Below are positions 50,288 through 59,722 of a stretch of 64,000 nucleotides of DNA, one piece after another; position 1 is the stretch's first letter, and the number at the start of each line of letters is the position of its first letter. The notes under the pieces were generated by a model, which saw only the letters and a list, made by a program, of their open reading frames with translations, had not been told where the DNA came from and ran no database searches. The DNA is from Amycolatopsis balhimycina FH 1894 (GTDB lineage Bacteria; Actinomycetota; Actinomycetes; Mycobacteriales; Pseudonocardiaceae). The position numbers and the translations under genes were made by a program. Where the stretch lies: contig NZ_KB913037.1 of NCBI RefSeq assembly GCF_000384295.1, positions 7,255,533-7,319,532 of the forward strand, read 5' to 3'.

Positions 50288-50986
50288 GTGTGTGCCTACG
50301 TGCTGGTGGCCGAGGATGATCCCAAACAGGCCGAGCTGGTCCGCCGCTACCTGAGCCACGAACGGCATACCGTGCTGGTGGTGTCCGACGGCCGTTCGGC
50401 GATCGACGAGGTTCGCCGTCAGCCGCCGGACCTTCTCGTGCTCGACGTGATGATGCCCGGTGTCGACGGGCTGGACGTCTGCCGCGTGCTGCGGCGCGAG
50501 TACGACCTGCCGGTGCTGATGGTCACGGCCAGGGCCGGCGCCGAAGACAAGCTGCTCGGCTTCGACCTGGGCGCCGACGACTACCTCACCAAGCCCTACG
50601 ACCCGCGGGAGCTCATGGCCAGGGTGCGGGCCCTGCTGCGGCGGACCCGCCCCGCGACCGGGACCGCCGCCCCGCCGTTGCGGGTGGGCGACCTGTCTCT
50701 GGACGTGCTGAGGCACGAGGTGCGGATCGGTGACCGGCTCGTGGCGTGCACCCCGGCCGAGTTCCGGATCCTCGCGACCCTCACGGCCGCGCCCGGTCAG
50801 GTGTTCAGCCGGGCCCAGCTGCTCGAGCACGCCTACGGCCTGGACGGGTTCATCACCGAGCGGACCATCGACGTGCACGTGCGCAACCTGCGGAAGAAGA
50901 TCGAGGCCGACCCGGCCGGCCCGCGGTACCTGCGGACCGTCTACGGCATCGGCTACAAGGTCGTCGACGGCCGTGCGGACGACTGA
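50288..50986 (+). CDS. OmpR/PhoB-family response regulator
   Basis: 232 residues from GTG 50288; the longer frame upstream lacks a convincing start. The receiver has the phospho-acceptor Asp in LLVLDVMMPG and Lys in YLTKPYDP. The winged-helix DNA-binding domain spans about 135-230 (CTPAEFRILATLTAAPGQVF, TVYGIGYKV). A CATGAT hexamer lies six bases before the GTG, so the mRNA may be leaderless. The histidine kinase gene overlaps its end by 14 bp, and the exporter genes follow in the same direction, making it their likely activator. Confidence 0.93.
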   Translation: MCAYVLVAEDDPKQAELVRRYLSHERHTVLVVSDGRSAIDEVRRQPPDLLVLDVMMPGVDGLDVCRVLRREYDLPVLMVTARAGAEDKLLGFDLGADDYLTKPYDPRELMARVRALLRRTRPATGTAAPPLRVGDLSLDVLRHEVRIGDRLVACTPAEFRILATLTAAPGQVFSRAQLLEHAYGLDGFITERTIDVHVRNLRKKIEADPAGPRYLRTVYGIGYKVVDGRADD

Positions 50987-52712
50987 GCCGCGCCGCCGCG
51001 GCCTGCGCCTGCGCCTGCTCGCCGGGACCACGCTGGTCGCGGTGTGCTCGATCGGCGCGACCGCGTGGCTGTCCGTGCAGAGCACCACCGGCACGTTGCG
51101 CGCCGCCCAGGGGGAGAACCGGGCGAGCGTAGCCCGGATCTACGACGGCGTGCTGGCCTACGGCGCGACCCACCCGAGCTGGACGGGGGTGGCGCCGGTC
51201 CTCGCGGATCTGGGCCGGCGAACCGGGCTGCGGATCGGGCTCACCACCGGCAACCGGGTGCCGATCGCCGGGGCGTTCGGGCCGGACGACCCGCCGCTGC
51301 CCGCGCAGCCGTCCGCCGTGGCCGACCCGCTGGCCGTCGACGTGACGCTGGCGCCGAAGACACCCGACGACCGCATCGACCCGCGGGCGGTCGGGCCGTT
51401 CCGGTTGCTGCCGCCCGAACGTGACGCGGTCCGGGCGATCGTGGAGAAACAAGCGGGCTGCCTGACCGCGGACGGGCTGTCCGCCGAGATCGCCACGTCC
51501 GAGAGCGGCCGGTCCTACCTCCGGGCGGGCCAGGGCGGTCGCTGCCCCGCGGACATGGCCGGCCCGACGCTGACCGAGAAGGTCGCGCTGCAGGTGCTGA
51601 ACGAATACCTGGGCGGCTGCCTGAAGGACCGTGGGCAACGTGCGTACCAGGCGGCCCTGACCCCGGACGGCGGGCTCCAGCCCGCCGAAGCGGGCGCCGA
51701 CCGGCAGGTGTTCTTCGAATGTCTCGGCGTGAGCAGGCGGATCCAGCTCACGCCGTACGTCGCGCCGGCGGCCCTGCTGTTCGTCAGCGCGCCGCCGGAC
51801 GCGCCGACCGTGGTCGGGCTGCCCGCCGCCGGGGCGGTGCGGATCTTCGCGGCGGCCCTGGTGATCCTCGTGCTGACGGTCGGCATGAGCGTCCTGCTCG
51901 CGGGACGCGTGCTCCGGCCGTTGCGGGTGCTGACGGCCGCGACCCAGCGGATGCGGGCCGGGGATCGGTCGGCCCGTGCCGAGGTGTCGGCGCGCTGGGA
52001 GATCGCGGAGCTGGCCGAGGCGTTCAACCAGATGTCCGAACACCTGGCGCGCACCGAAAAGCAGCGCAAGGACCTGGTCAGCGACGTGTCGCACGAGCTG
52101 CGCACCCCGCTGGGCACCATCCGCGGCTGGCTCGTCGCCGCGCAGGACGGCGTCGCGGACCTGGACCCGGCGCTGGTGGAGTCCCTGCTGGAGGAGACGC
52201 TCGTGCTCCAGCAACTGGTCGACGACCTGCAGGAACTGGCCTCGGCGGACGCGGGCGAGTTCCGCCTCCGGCCCGAACCGATGGACGCCGGCGAGCTGCT
52301 CCGGCAGGTCGCCGCGGCCCACCCGACGGACCTGGAAGTGGAGACGTCCGGGGTGTTGCAGCTGACCGCCGATCCGGTCCGGCTGCGGCAGGCCGTGGGC
52401 AACCTGGTGGCCAATGCCATCCAGCACACGCCGCCGGGCGGCCGGATCGTGCTGCGGGGCCTGCGCTCGGGCGACGAAGTCGTGGTGCAGGTCAGCGACA
52501 CGGGGTCCGGGATCGCGCCGGAAGACCTGCCGCACGTGTTCGACCGGTTCTGGCGGGCGGACCGCTCCCGCAGCCGCGCCACCGGCGGTCGCGGCCTGGG
52601 GCTCGCGATCGTCAAGCACCTCGTCGAGGCGCACGGCGGGAGCGTGACGGTGGCCAGTGCCGCCGGTGCGGGAACGACGTTCACCATCCGGCTGCCGGGA
52701 GAAGGAACCTGA
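50973..52712 (+). CDS. Sensor histidine kinase with cysteine-rich extracellular domain
   Basis: 579 residues from GTG 50973. One membrane segment at about 13-34 and a second at 288-312 flank an extracellular domain of about 250 residues with four cysteines (Cys163, 191, 216, 250) that could form two disulfides. HAMP, HisKA with His374 (SDVSHELRTPLG), then HATPase with NLVANAIQHTPPG, DTGSGIAPEDL, and GRGLGLAIVKHL. The large sensor is unlike the short loops of Bce-type kinases. It pairs with the preceding response regulator. Confidence 0.93.
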   Translation: MRTTEPRRRGLRLRLLAGTTLVAVCSIGATAWLSVQSTTGTLRAAQGENRASVARIYDGVLAYGATHPSWTGVAPVLADLGRRTGLRIGLTTGNRVPIAGAFGPDDPPLPAQPSAVADPLAVDVTLAPKTPDDRIDPRAVGPFRLLPPERDAVRAIVEKQAGCLTADGLSAEIATSESGRSYLRAGQGGRCPADMAGPTLTEKVALQVLNEYLGGCLKDRGQRAYQAALTPDGGLQPAEAGADRQVFFECLGVSRRIQLTPYVAPAALLFVSAPPDAPTVVGLPAAGAVRIFAAALVILVLTVGMSVLLAGRVLRPLRVLTAATQRMRAGDRSARAEVSARWEIAELAEAFNQMSEHLARTEKQRKDLVSDVSHELRTPLGTIRGWLVAAQDGVADLDPALVESLLEETLVLQQLVDDLQELASADAGEFRLRPEPMDAGELLRQVAAAHPTDLEVETSGVLQLTADPVRLRQAVGNLVANAIQHTPPGGRIVLRGLRSGDEVVVQVSDTGSGIAPEDLPHVFDRFWRADRSRSRATGGRGLGLAIVKHLVEAHGGSVTVASAAGAGTTFTIRLPGEGT

Positions 52713-52759
52713 ACGGCGTCACAACAGGTCCTTCACATTTCCCGGGCATTCTCTGCGGC

Positions 52760-53344
52760 ATGAGACCCCTGCGGTACCTCGCTGCGATCACCGCCGCCGT
52801 GCTCATGGCCGGGTGCTCGACGCCACCGCCGCCCGAGCAGAAGGTGGCCACCCTCCAGACCTCCCAGGCTGCCGCGACGCCGTCCTCGGCAGCGAACGGG
52901 AGCACCGCGGCGGCCCGGCCGCGGGAGCGGCTGGACATGACGCCGGAAGAGAGCGCCCAGCTTTACGACGCCTACGACCGGTGCCTGGGCGAGAACGGCC
53001 TGCCCCATAAGGGAACGGGAGCGGGTTCGGGGACGGGAGCCGTGCCTGGCCGGCCGGACCCCGCGAAGGAGGCGGCGGCCGAGGCTGCCTGCGTGGGCAA
53101 GAAACCGTTGCCACCGTGGGAGTACGACACCGCCAACCCCCAGGCCGCCGACTTCCTCCACAAGATGGTGCTGTGCCTGCGCGCCAAGGGCGTGCGGTTG
53201 GTCGAGGAGTCGCCGGTCAAGCCGGGCGACGATCGAACCGCGATCGAGTTCGGCGGCAAGGACAACGACCAGGACTCGATCACCAAGGGCCTCAACCTGA
53301 CTCCCCGGTGCGAGAAGGAACTGTCCTCCGGCGGGGGCCGATGA
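52760..53344 (+). CDS. Lipoprotein in the efflux operon
   Basis: 194 residues. The signal ends in LMAGCS (Cys19), followed by a Pro/Ala/Ser linker and a domain from about residue 60 with further cysteines (RCLGENG, ACVGKK, LCLRAKGV, RCEKEL). A very similar CLGENG / CLRAKGV pattern appears in the kinase sensor domain (GGCLKDRG, ECLGV), hinting at shared ancestry. It is followed by the adaptor gene with an ATGA overlap. It could deliver or sense the exported ligand at the cell surface. Confidence 0.75.
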   Translation: MRPLRYLAAITAAVLMAGCSTPPPPEQKVATLQTSQAAATPSSAANGSTAAARPRERLDMTPEESAQLYDAYDRCLGENGLPHKGTGAGSGTGAVPGRPDPAKEAAAEAACVGKKPLPPWEYDTANPQAADFLHKMVLCLRAKGVRLVEESPVKPGDDRTAIEFGGKDNDQDSITKGLNLTPRCEKELSSGGGR

Positions 53345-54393
53345 AGAAGTGGCTGGTGCCCGCGCTGGCCGCGCTGCTGGTCACCGGTGCGGGCGGGGTG
53401 CTCGTGTACAGCAGGCTCGCCGAACCGCCGCCCGCGCCGCCAGCGGCCGCGCCGGCGGCCGCGGACACCGTGGAGGTCCGCAAGACCGACCTCAGCACGT
53501 CCGTCACCGTCAGCGGAACCATCGGCTACGGCCAGCCGGTGACGTTCACCGGCCGCCGGGCGGGCACGCTGACCTGGCTACCCGCGCCCGGAACGGTGAT
53601 CGGGGCGGGCAAGAAACTGTACACAGTGGACGCCAAACCGGTGCCGCTGCTGCTCGGCAGCACGCCGTTGTACCGCAAGCTGGACGTGACCGTGACGCCC
53701 GGCCCGGATGTGCGGGAGCTGCTGACCAACCTGCGCGCGTTCGGATATCGCGTCGACGCCAAGGGCGACAAGTTCACCCCGGACACCGAAGCCGCCCTGA
53801 AGCGCTGGCAGAAGGCGAACGGCATGGACGAGACCGGCTTCCTCGACGTGGGTGACGCCGTGGTCCTGCCCTCCGCCGTCCGGATCGATGCGCTGAAGGC
53901 CCAGCCCGGCGCGTCGGCGGCCGCGGAACTGTTCGGTTACACCGGTGTGGGCAAGTCGGTCACGGCTCAGATCGACCCGGCGCAGCTCGACGTCGCCGCC
54001 GCGAAACCCGGCGCCAAGGTCACGCTGGTGCTGCCGGGCGGAGCGCAGACCACGGGCGTGGTGACCACCCTCGCCCCGGCACCCCAGGGCCAGGGCACGG
54101 AAACCGGGACGCCCAAGCAGATCGCGACCATCACCATCGACGACCAGAACGCGGCTGCCTCGATGGATTCGGGGCAGGTGCAGGTGAAGCTCCCCGGCCA
54201 GAGCCGGACGGGGGTGCTGGCGGTGCCGGTCACCGCGTTGCTCGCCCTCGGCGAGGGCGGATACGCCGTGCAGGTCGCCGAACGCGGCGGCACCCGGCTG
54301 GTCGCCGTGCGGACGGGGATGTTCGCCGGAGACCTCGTCGAGGTCAGCGGAACCGGCCTGACCGAAGGCCTGCGCGTGGTGAGGGCTTCATGA
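53341..54393 (+). CDS. Membrane-fusion-type adaptor with peptidoglycan-binding domain
   Basis: 350 residues. A signal-anchor ([20 protein letters not shown]) and Pro/Ala linker precede a HlyD/MacA-like barrel. A peptidoglycan-binding (PG_binding_1) domain is inserted at about 122-175 ([23 protein letters not shown] region, GFLDVGDAV at its end). The barrel resumes afterwards ([17 protein letters not shown]). The arrangement is common in Gram-positive MacAB-like systems, where the adaptor reaches the cell wall. It overlaps both neighbours by four bases. Confidence 0.88.
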   Translation: MKKWLVPALAALLVTGAGGVLVYSRLAEPPPAPPAAAPAAADTVEVRKTDLSTSVTVSGTIGYGQPVTFTGRRAGTLTWLPAPGTVIGAGKKLYTVDAKPVPLLLGSTPLYRKLDVTVTPGPDVRELLTNLRAFGYRVDAKGDKFTPDTEAALKRWQKANGMDETGFLDVGDAVVLPSAVRIDALKAQPGASAAAELFGYTGVGKSVTAQIDPAQLDVAAAKPGAKVTLVLPGGAQTTGVVTTLAPAPQGQGTETGTPKQIATITIDDQNAAASMDSGQVQVKLPGQSRTGVLAVPVTALLALGEGGYAVQVAERGGTRLVAVRTGMFAGDLVEVSGTGLTEGLRVVRAS

Positions 54394-55082
54394 CCCCGGT
54401 GCTGTCGTTGCGCAACGTCAGCAAGGTCTACGCCGGTGACGTGCGCGCGCTCGACGACGTGTCGTTGTCGGTGTGGCCGGGCGAACTGCTGGCCATCGCC
54501 GGCCCGTCCGGTTCCGGCAAGTCGACCCTGCTGCACCTGATGGGCACGCTCGACCGGCCGAGCGGCGGCACCCTCGAGGTCGACGGCCAGGACGTCTCGC
54601 GGCTGTCCGACCGCGGCCTGTCGGCGCTGCGGGCCCGCCGGATCGGCTTCGTGTTCCAGCAGTTCCACCTTTCCGACGGGTTGTCCGCCGCGGAGAACGT
54701 GATGACCGGGATGCTCTACGCGGGGGTGCCCCGGCGCCGTCGCCGCGCCCTGGCCATGGACGCACTGGCCCGCGTCGGTCTCGGACACCGCACCGGGCAC
54801 CGGCCCCACGAGCTGTCCGGCGGCGAACGCCAGCGCGTCGCCATCGCCCGCGCCCTGGCCCGCGACCCGGCCATCGTGCTCGCGGACGAACCCACCGGCG
54901 CCCTCGACACCGTCACCGGCCACACGATCCTGGAACTGCTCCGCACGCTCAACCAGGCGGGCGCGACCATCGCGGTCATCACTCATGACCGCGAGATCGC
55001 CGCCTCGATGCCGCGCCGGATCGAACTGCGCGACGGCCGCGTCCGCGCCGATTCCCGGCGGACGATCGGAGTCCTGTCGTGA
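54390..55082 (+). CDS. ABC transporter ATP-binding protein, MacB/LolD type
   Basis: 230 residues with Walker [10 protein letters not shown] (38-46), Q-loop [11 protein letters not shown], signature [10 protein letters not shown], Walker [13 protein letters not shown] and the switch His in VITHDREIA. It overlaps the adaptor gene and the permease gene by four bases each. It powers the FtsX-like permease. The operon layout points to export of a peptide or lipid-like compound. Confidence 0.95.
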   Translation: MTPVLSLRNVSKVYAGDVRALDDVSLSVWPGELLAIAGPSGSGKSTLLHLMGTLDRPSGGTLEVDGQDVSRLSDRGLSALRARRIGFVFQQFHLSDGLSAAENVMTGMLYAGVPRRRRRALAMDALARVGLGHRTGHRPHELSGGERQRVAIARALARDPAIVLADEPTGALDTVTGHTILELLRTLNQAGATIAVITHDREIAASMPRRIELRDGRVRADSRRTIGVLS

Positions 55083-56272
55083 AGAACGTCCGGCTCGGCC
55101 TCCTCGATGTGGTGGGACTCGGGCTGTCCGGGTTGCGCAGCCGCCCGGTGCGGGCGGTGCTGTCGGCGCTGGGGATCTCGATCGGGATCGCGACGATCAT
55201 CGTGGTGTCGGGCATCCCGGCGTCGAGCCGGGTGGCCCTGGACCGTCAGCTGTCCGAACTCGGCACGAACCTGTTGCGGGCCCAGGCGACGTTCGACCCG
55301 GTTACGCAGCAGCTGCCGGCGGTGCCGGAGGCCGCCGCGGTGATGGCGGCGCGGATCGGGCCGGTGGAGCTGGCCAGCGCCGTCGCCAACACGCACGCGA
55401 GCGTCCGGCGCACCGACCGCATCCCGCCCGAGCAGGGGTCGGGCCTGACCGTGCTCGCGGCGCGGCCCGACCTGCTGCCGGCCATCGGCGCGCAGGTCTC
55501 GTCCGGCCGTTACCTCACCAAAGGCACGTCCGGCTTGCCGGTGGTGGTGCTGGGGGACAAGGCCGCGACCCGGCTCGGCATCACCGAGCTCGGCTCGCGG
55601 GCACCGACGGTATGGATCGGCGACCGGTGGTTCGTGGTGGCCGGCATCCTCGCGCCCGCACCGCTCGCGCCGGACGTCGAGCGGTCCGTGCTGGTCGGCT
55701 GGGGCGCGGCCCGCCAGTGGCTGGGCTTCGACGGGCACCCGACGACCGTCTTCGTGCGGTCGGCCGAGCCCGAGGTGGAGAACGTGCGCCGGGTCCTGGC
55801 CGCCACGCTGTTCCCGGAAAACCCGGCCCGCGTCGAGGTCAGCCGTCCCTCGGACGCGCTGGCCGCCAAGCGGATCACCGAGACGGCGTTCTCCGGGCTG
55901 TTCCTCGGCCTGGCCGGGGTGGCGCTGCTGGTCGGCGGAGTGGGCGTCGCCAACACGATGGTGATCTCGGTGATGGAGCGCAAACGGGAGATCGGCCTGC
56001 GGCGCGCGCTGGGCAGTACGCGCGGCCAGATCCGCGGCCAGTTCCTCGCCGAGTCCGTCGCGCTGTGCCTGCTCGGCGGCTTCGCCGGCGTCACGCTCGG
56101 CGTCCTGGGCGCGGGCGGTTACGCGGTGGTCCAGGGGTGGCCGGCGGTCATTCCCCCGGCCGCGGTGGGGGGAGGCGCCGGAGCCGCGCTGGCGATCGGC
56201 GTGCTGGCGGGGCTCTACCCGGCGGTTCGCGCGTCGCGGATGACTCCCACCGAGGCTCTGGCCGCTCCGTGA
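55079..56272 (+). CDS. ABC transporter permease, FtsX/MacB type
   Basis: 397 residues. One membrane segment near the N-terminus ([21 protein letters not shown]), a large external domain (about 45-265), then three segments ([56 protein letters not shown]). The motif [20 protein letters not shown] is the MacB/FtsX coupling loop. Its partner ATPase is directly upstream (GTGA overlap). Last gene of the operon. Confidence 0.93.
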   Translation: MKNVRLGLLDVVGLGLSGLRSRPVRAVLSALGISIGIATIIVVSGIPASSRVALDRQLSELGTNLLRAQATFDPVTQQLPAVPEAAAVMAARIGPVELASAVANTHASVRRTDRIPPEQGSGLTVLAARPDLLPAIGAQVSSGRYLTKGTSGLPVVVLGDKAATRLGITELGSRAPTVWIGDRWFVVAGILAPAPLAPDVERSVLVGWGAARQWLGFDGHPTTVFVRSAEPEVENVRRVLAATLFPENPARVEVSRPSDALAAKRITETAFSGLFLGLAGVALLVGGVGVANTMVISVMERKREIGLRRALGSTRGQIRGQFLAESVALCLLGGFAGVTLGVLGAGGYAVVQGWPAVIPPAAVGGGAGAALAIGVLAGLYPAVRASRMTPTEALAAP

Positions 56273-56421
56273 TTCGTAGGAGTCGCATTGCGGTCGGTGT
56301 GCCTTTCCGCGTGGACAGCATGGGCGAGCTGCCGGCCGGCCAAAGCGTGGTGGCCGCGATTCACCGGATCTCAAATGCCACTCGATCACGGACGTGCGGT
56401 CACAAAGCCGTTCCCGGCCCG

Positions 56422-56437
56422 GACCAACGTATTGGTC
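56422..56437. promoter_or_regulatory. Dyad upstream of the toxin-like gene
   Basis: GACCAA-CGTA-TTGGTC is a perfect 6-4-6 inverted repeat, 50 bp before the ATG at 56487. It could be an operator. Nothing else is evident in 56273-56486. Confidence 0.35.
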
Positions 56438-56486
56438 GATTGACGAAGCCGGCGAAAATCGCAAAGCTGGCCTCGGAGGGCTGGAC

Positions 56487-58889
56487 ATGGGCGGCAGACA
56501 ACGGGCGTCGTCGGATACGCGAACAAATGAGATGGCGGAGAGCGATCAGCACGCCACCACGAACGTCACGCGGCCCGAAGTGGCAACGTTCCTGAGCCTT
56601 CAGTCGAGCGCCGGGAACGCCGCCGTCAGCAGGAATCTCGGCGCTGGTCGCCTACCGGCGATAATGCGCCAGCCGATGACCGACGCCGGGGTGGCCACTC
56701 CCGTGGACGCTGGTGTCACCGGGCCGGGAACACAACCGCCGGTGGAGGGGACGAGCCTGTACGGCGTGAGTGCGCTGCCGGACCCGGCGGTGCGCGAGCG
56801 GTTGCGTCGGCTCACGGCCGAGCAGGGCTACGAGGCACTGAACCTGGAGCTGTCCCGCATGACGCAGGAGCTCCAGGCGAAGCGGCAGGAAATCGACAAC
56901 GCGAACCGCTTCCGCCAGGACGCGGCCCAGTACCCGCACGACGTGTCCGGTACTCCGTGGTCAGAGGACATGTTCGCGCAGGCCGCGATCCGTCGCGACC
57001 AGATGAGCGCGGACGTGGAGGACGCTCAGGCGTACGCGGCAAACTTGAACAGCCGGCTCGAACACTTCAAGCATGTGGTGTGCCAGGCGGCCGCGATCCG
57101 GCTGGAAGGCAACGAACAGGCACTCGGGGAGTGGCAGGCCTACCTGGACACCCAGCTGACCCCCGGCCAGGTGATGCAGCAGGCAGAGGACGAGCAGGAA
57201 CGCCACCTGATCGCCCATGCGTCGCTCGGCCAAGGGCTGCCGGCGTTGGAGCGGCGCAGCCACATGACCAACCCGTATGCCCGGCAGGTTGAGCAACGGG
57301 TCGCGACCGGCCAGATTGGTGGCGGGTGCCAGTACTGCCACGAGATGAACAACGCGATCGGCCGGTTCCATCAAGATCCGTCCGGCTACTCGCCCGATCT
57401 CATGACACAGTTCGAACAGCACGTCGCCGCCGAACACACGTCGCCCACGCCGGAGCCACCGCTTGGCCCGGCGGCTCGGGGGGACGCCGTATCCGATCCC
57501 CGGCTGGCCGCGTTCCCCGGGGTTCGGCAAGAGTCGTCGCTGCTCGACCAGCTGCCCCACTTCGTTCATCAGCTCGGCGACGACGGGTTCAAAGTGTTGC
57601 CCAGCGACATCATCGACACCATGGCGGGCGGCGGCCCGCACCAGGTGGTCGCCCGGATCCGCGAGCTGATTCTTCTGCGCCGCAACAACTTCCTTGTTCT
57701 GGCTCGGCAGTGTCGCGCGCCGGGCTTCGACTATCTGGTGCCTCGACCGGTGTTGCGTGAGCTCCTGCCGACCGCGGAGGAGGACGTGCAGGGCTGTGTC
57801 CGCGGGGAGATCGCCCGGGCCCAGTCGGACGCCGAGGCGGAAGCCGTGATCGTCGGCGCCGCAACGGTACTGGCTTTGCTGCTCACGGTATTCCCGCCCA
57901 CGGCACCGCTGGGGATGGCGATGGACGCCGGTCTCGCCGGGTACGGTCTCGTCTCCGGGTACGCCGCCTATGAGCAGGGCCAAACGCTGTCACTCGGAGC
58001 CGGATCGACCGTGCTCGACCCGGAGCAGCAGGAGGCCGCTGACGGGCTGAAGGTAATGGGTGCGGTGGCGATGGCGTTGAGCGCGCTCAACCTCGTGGGG
58101 ATCAGTGTGCAAAGCGTACGCATCTTCCGTGCCGGTGGTGAAGCCGGAGGGGCCGCGCAACGCGCCGAGGCGATGGCCGGGCCGTATCGGATCGAGGTCA
58201 CCGACCTGGAGACCGGCAGCCCCCGGGCGACCGTGTCGTCGACCGGCGGTGGCGGGCTTCCGCCCGATTTCCAGGTCCCGGACGACTTCACGTTCTCCGC
58301 GGATGGGCCACTGGTGAGCGTTCCCGCCCGGCCGAACGGGCAGCCGGCCCGCGTCCTGGACGTCGGCGCCGGACCGCAGGACGCGCCGCTGGGCCTGCCC
58401 CCTGAGCCTGGCCGCGGCGATCTGACGCTGGTCGACCGCGATCTGGTCGATCTGACCCGCAGCGACATCCGGCCCCGGCCTGGCGTCACGGAGTGGGACG
58501 CCACCCGGCCGCCACCGACATCGTTGCGAGGCCAGGACGCGTTGATCATCAATAACCCTCGTGGCTACGACGTGGACGTCGGCACGGTCGGGCAGGCGAT
58601 CCGGCCCGGCGGGCGCATCATCATCCAGGGGAGGGCCGAAGTCACTCCCGGTATGCGCGGCGTGAACCCGAACATGACCCGCATCCTCCGGGCTGCCGAG
58701 CAAGGCCGGTTGCCCGCCGACTACCGAGTCGTGGAAATCGTCACGGACCCCGCCATACCCAGCGGGTCGCCGGAGGCGGTTCCCCGCCCGCCGGATGTGC
58801 TGGGCGGCCCGTTCAGCCGGACCGAGGGCGGGGCGGTGAGCTGGCCGAACACCCGGATCATCATTGAGAAGCTGCCGACCGCGCGGTGA
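56487..58889 (+). CDS. Large polymorphic-toxin/eCIS-cargo-like protein
   Basis: 800 residues from ATG 56487 with GGAGGG six bases upstream. Residues 38-49 read LQSSAGNAAVSR, the 'LQ-xxAGNAAV-xR' motif seen near the N-terminus of proteins linked to extracellular contractile injection systems. A helical section (105-320) contains CQYCH (281-285) and two later His, a possible zinc site. Residues 453-494 and 522-546 are hydrophobic and might be membrane-inserting. The C-terminal part (610-800) has VLDVGAGPQ, LTLVDRD, ALIINNPRG and IRPGGRIII in methyltransferase order. There is no Sec signal. No immunity gene or injection machinery is adjacent. Function inferred, not known. Confidence 0.6.
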   Translation: MGGRQRASSDTRTNEMAESDQHATTNVTRPEVATFLSLQSSAGNAAVSRNLGAGRLPAIMRQPMTDAGVATPVDAGVTGPGTQPPVEGTSLYGVSALPDPAVRERLRRLTAEQGYEALNLELSRMTQELQAKRQEIDNANRFRQDAAQYPHDVSGTPWSEDMFAQAAIRRDQMSADVEDAQAYAANLNSRLEHFKHVVCQAAAIRLEGNEQALGEWQAYLDTQLTPGQVMQQAEDEQERHLIAHASLGQGLPALERRSHMTNPYARQVEQRVATGQIGGGCQYCHEMNNAIGRFHQDPSGYSPDLMTQFEQHVAAEHTSPTPEPPLGPAARGDAVSDPRLAAFPGVRQESSLLDQLPHFVHQLGDDGFKVLPSDIIDTMAGGGPHQVVARIRELILLRRNNFLVLARQCRAPGFDYLVPRPVLRELLPTAEEDVQGCVRGEIARAQSDAEAEAVIVGAATVLALLLTVFPPTAPLGMAMDAGLAGYGLVSGYAAYEQGQTLSLGAGSTVLDPEQQEAADGLKVMGAVAMALSALNLVGISVQSVRIFRAGGEAGGAAQRAEAMAGPYRIEVTDLETGSPRATVSSTGGGGLPPDFQVPDDFTFSADGPLVSVPARPNGQPARVLDVGAGPQDAPLGLPPEPGRGDLTLVDRDLVDLTRSDIRPRPGVTEWDATRPPPTSLRGQDALIINNPRGYDVDVGTVGQAIRPGGRIIIQGRAEVTPGMRGVNPNMTRILRAAEQGRLPADYRVVEIVTDPAIPSGSPEAVPRPPDVLGGPFSRTEGGAVSWPNTRIIIEKLPTAR

Positions 58890-58964
58890 TGCTCCCACTG
58901 TTGTGCGCGACAGGCGTGCTCCCTGCGGCGTCGCGCAGCGGTGGGGCTCAGCCGGGGACGCCCC

Positions 58965-58970
58965 TAGGCT
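58965..58970 (+). promoter_or_regulatory. -10 hexamer of the tyrosine phosphatase gene
   Basis: TAGGCT followed by GGGGAG and the ATG at 58977. The GGGGAG could be a ribosome site of a longer transcript, or the transcript may be leaderless. Confidence 0.4.
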
Positions 58971-58976
58971 GGGGAG

Positions 58977-59688
58977 ATGGCGATCGCGGGCGGAAATGGC
59001 CGGGAGCTGACCTGGGACGGGTGCGTCAACGTCCGTGATCTCGGCGGACTGGGCTGGATCAGGCCGCGGGCGGTGGTCCGGATGGAGGCGCCGACGCGGT
59101 TGAGTGCCGCCGGGTGGGGTGCGGCCTGGGCGTACGGGGTCCGCCGTCGTCGACCTGCGCGACGCGGACGAGGGCGAACCGGACCACGCGCCGCGGCCGG
59201 CCGGGATCGCCACTGTGAACGTGCCGCTCGACCCCGTCGGCACACCGTTTTACGAGCACTGGACGGGGATCGACAACTTGGGCTCGCCGCTGTACTACCC
59301 GGCGATGCTCGTCGAACACCCCGAGCCGATCGTCGCTGCCGTGCGTGCGATCGCCGACGCCGCTCCGGGGTGCGTGGTGTTCCACTGCGCCGGCGGCAAG
59401 GACCGGACCGGGCTGCTGGCTCTCGTGTTGCTCGCCCTGGCCGGAGCGGCGCCGGAGGAGATCATCGCCGACTACCTGCTTACCTACCAGCGGATGAAGC
59501 AGCGGTACGACGAACTCGGGGCCCGCGACCAACTCGCTGCCGTGACAGAGCTTCTCGCCACCCGCAACACCACCATCGAGGCATCGCTGGCCTCCACGAT
59601 CGCGTCGTTGACGATGCCGGACTACCTCCTCGGCAACGGACTGTCCGATGCCGAATTCGCCGCTCTGCGCGCGCGTTTGACTGCCTGA
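58977..59688 (+). pseudogene. Tyrosine-protein phosphatase (PtpB-like) with a frameshift
   Basis: The first frame starts MAIAGGNGRELTWDGCVNVRDLGGL, the standard opening, and runs to AWAYGVR at about 59145. The rest continues in the next frame (VVDLRDADEGEPDHAP...), with the P-loop HCAGGKDRTG and a complete C-terminus ending at 59688. Between them one extra C, at about 59141-59147 in TCCGCCGTCGTC, breaks the frame. Without it the protein would have about 236 residues. A sequencing error or a recent mutation are both possible. The family removes phosphate from Tyr/Ser/Thr or phosphoinositides. It is convergent with the molybdoenzyme gene. Confidence 0.72.
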
Positions 59689-59722
59689 AATCGCCTCGCC
59701 GGGGTACTTCGGCCGAAAGCGC

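Noticed and set aside
57327..57341. CQYCH as a cytochrome c haem site
   Set aside because: The protein has no signal peptide or cytochrome-like context; with nearby His a zinc site is more plausible, or chance.
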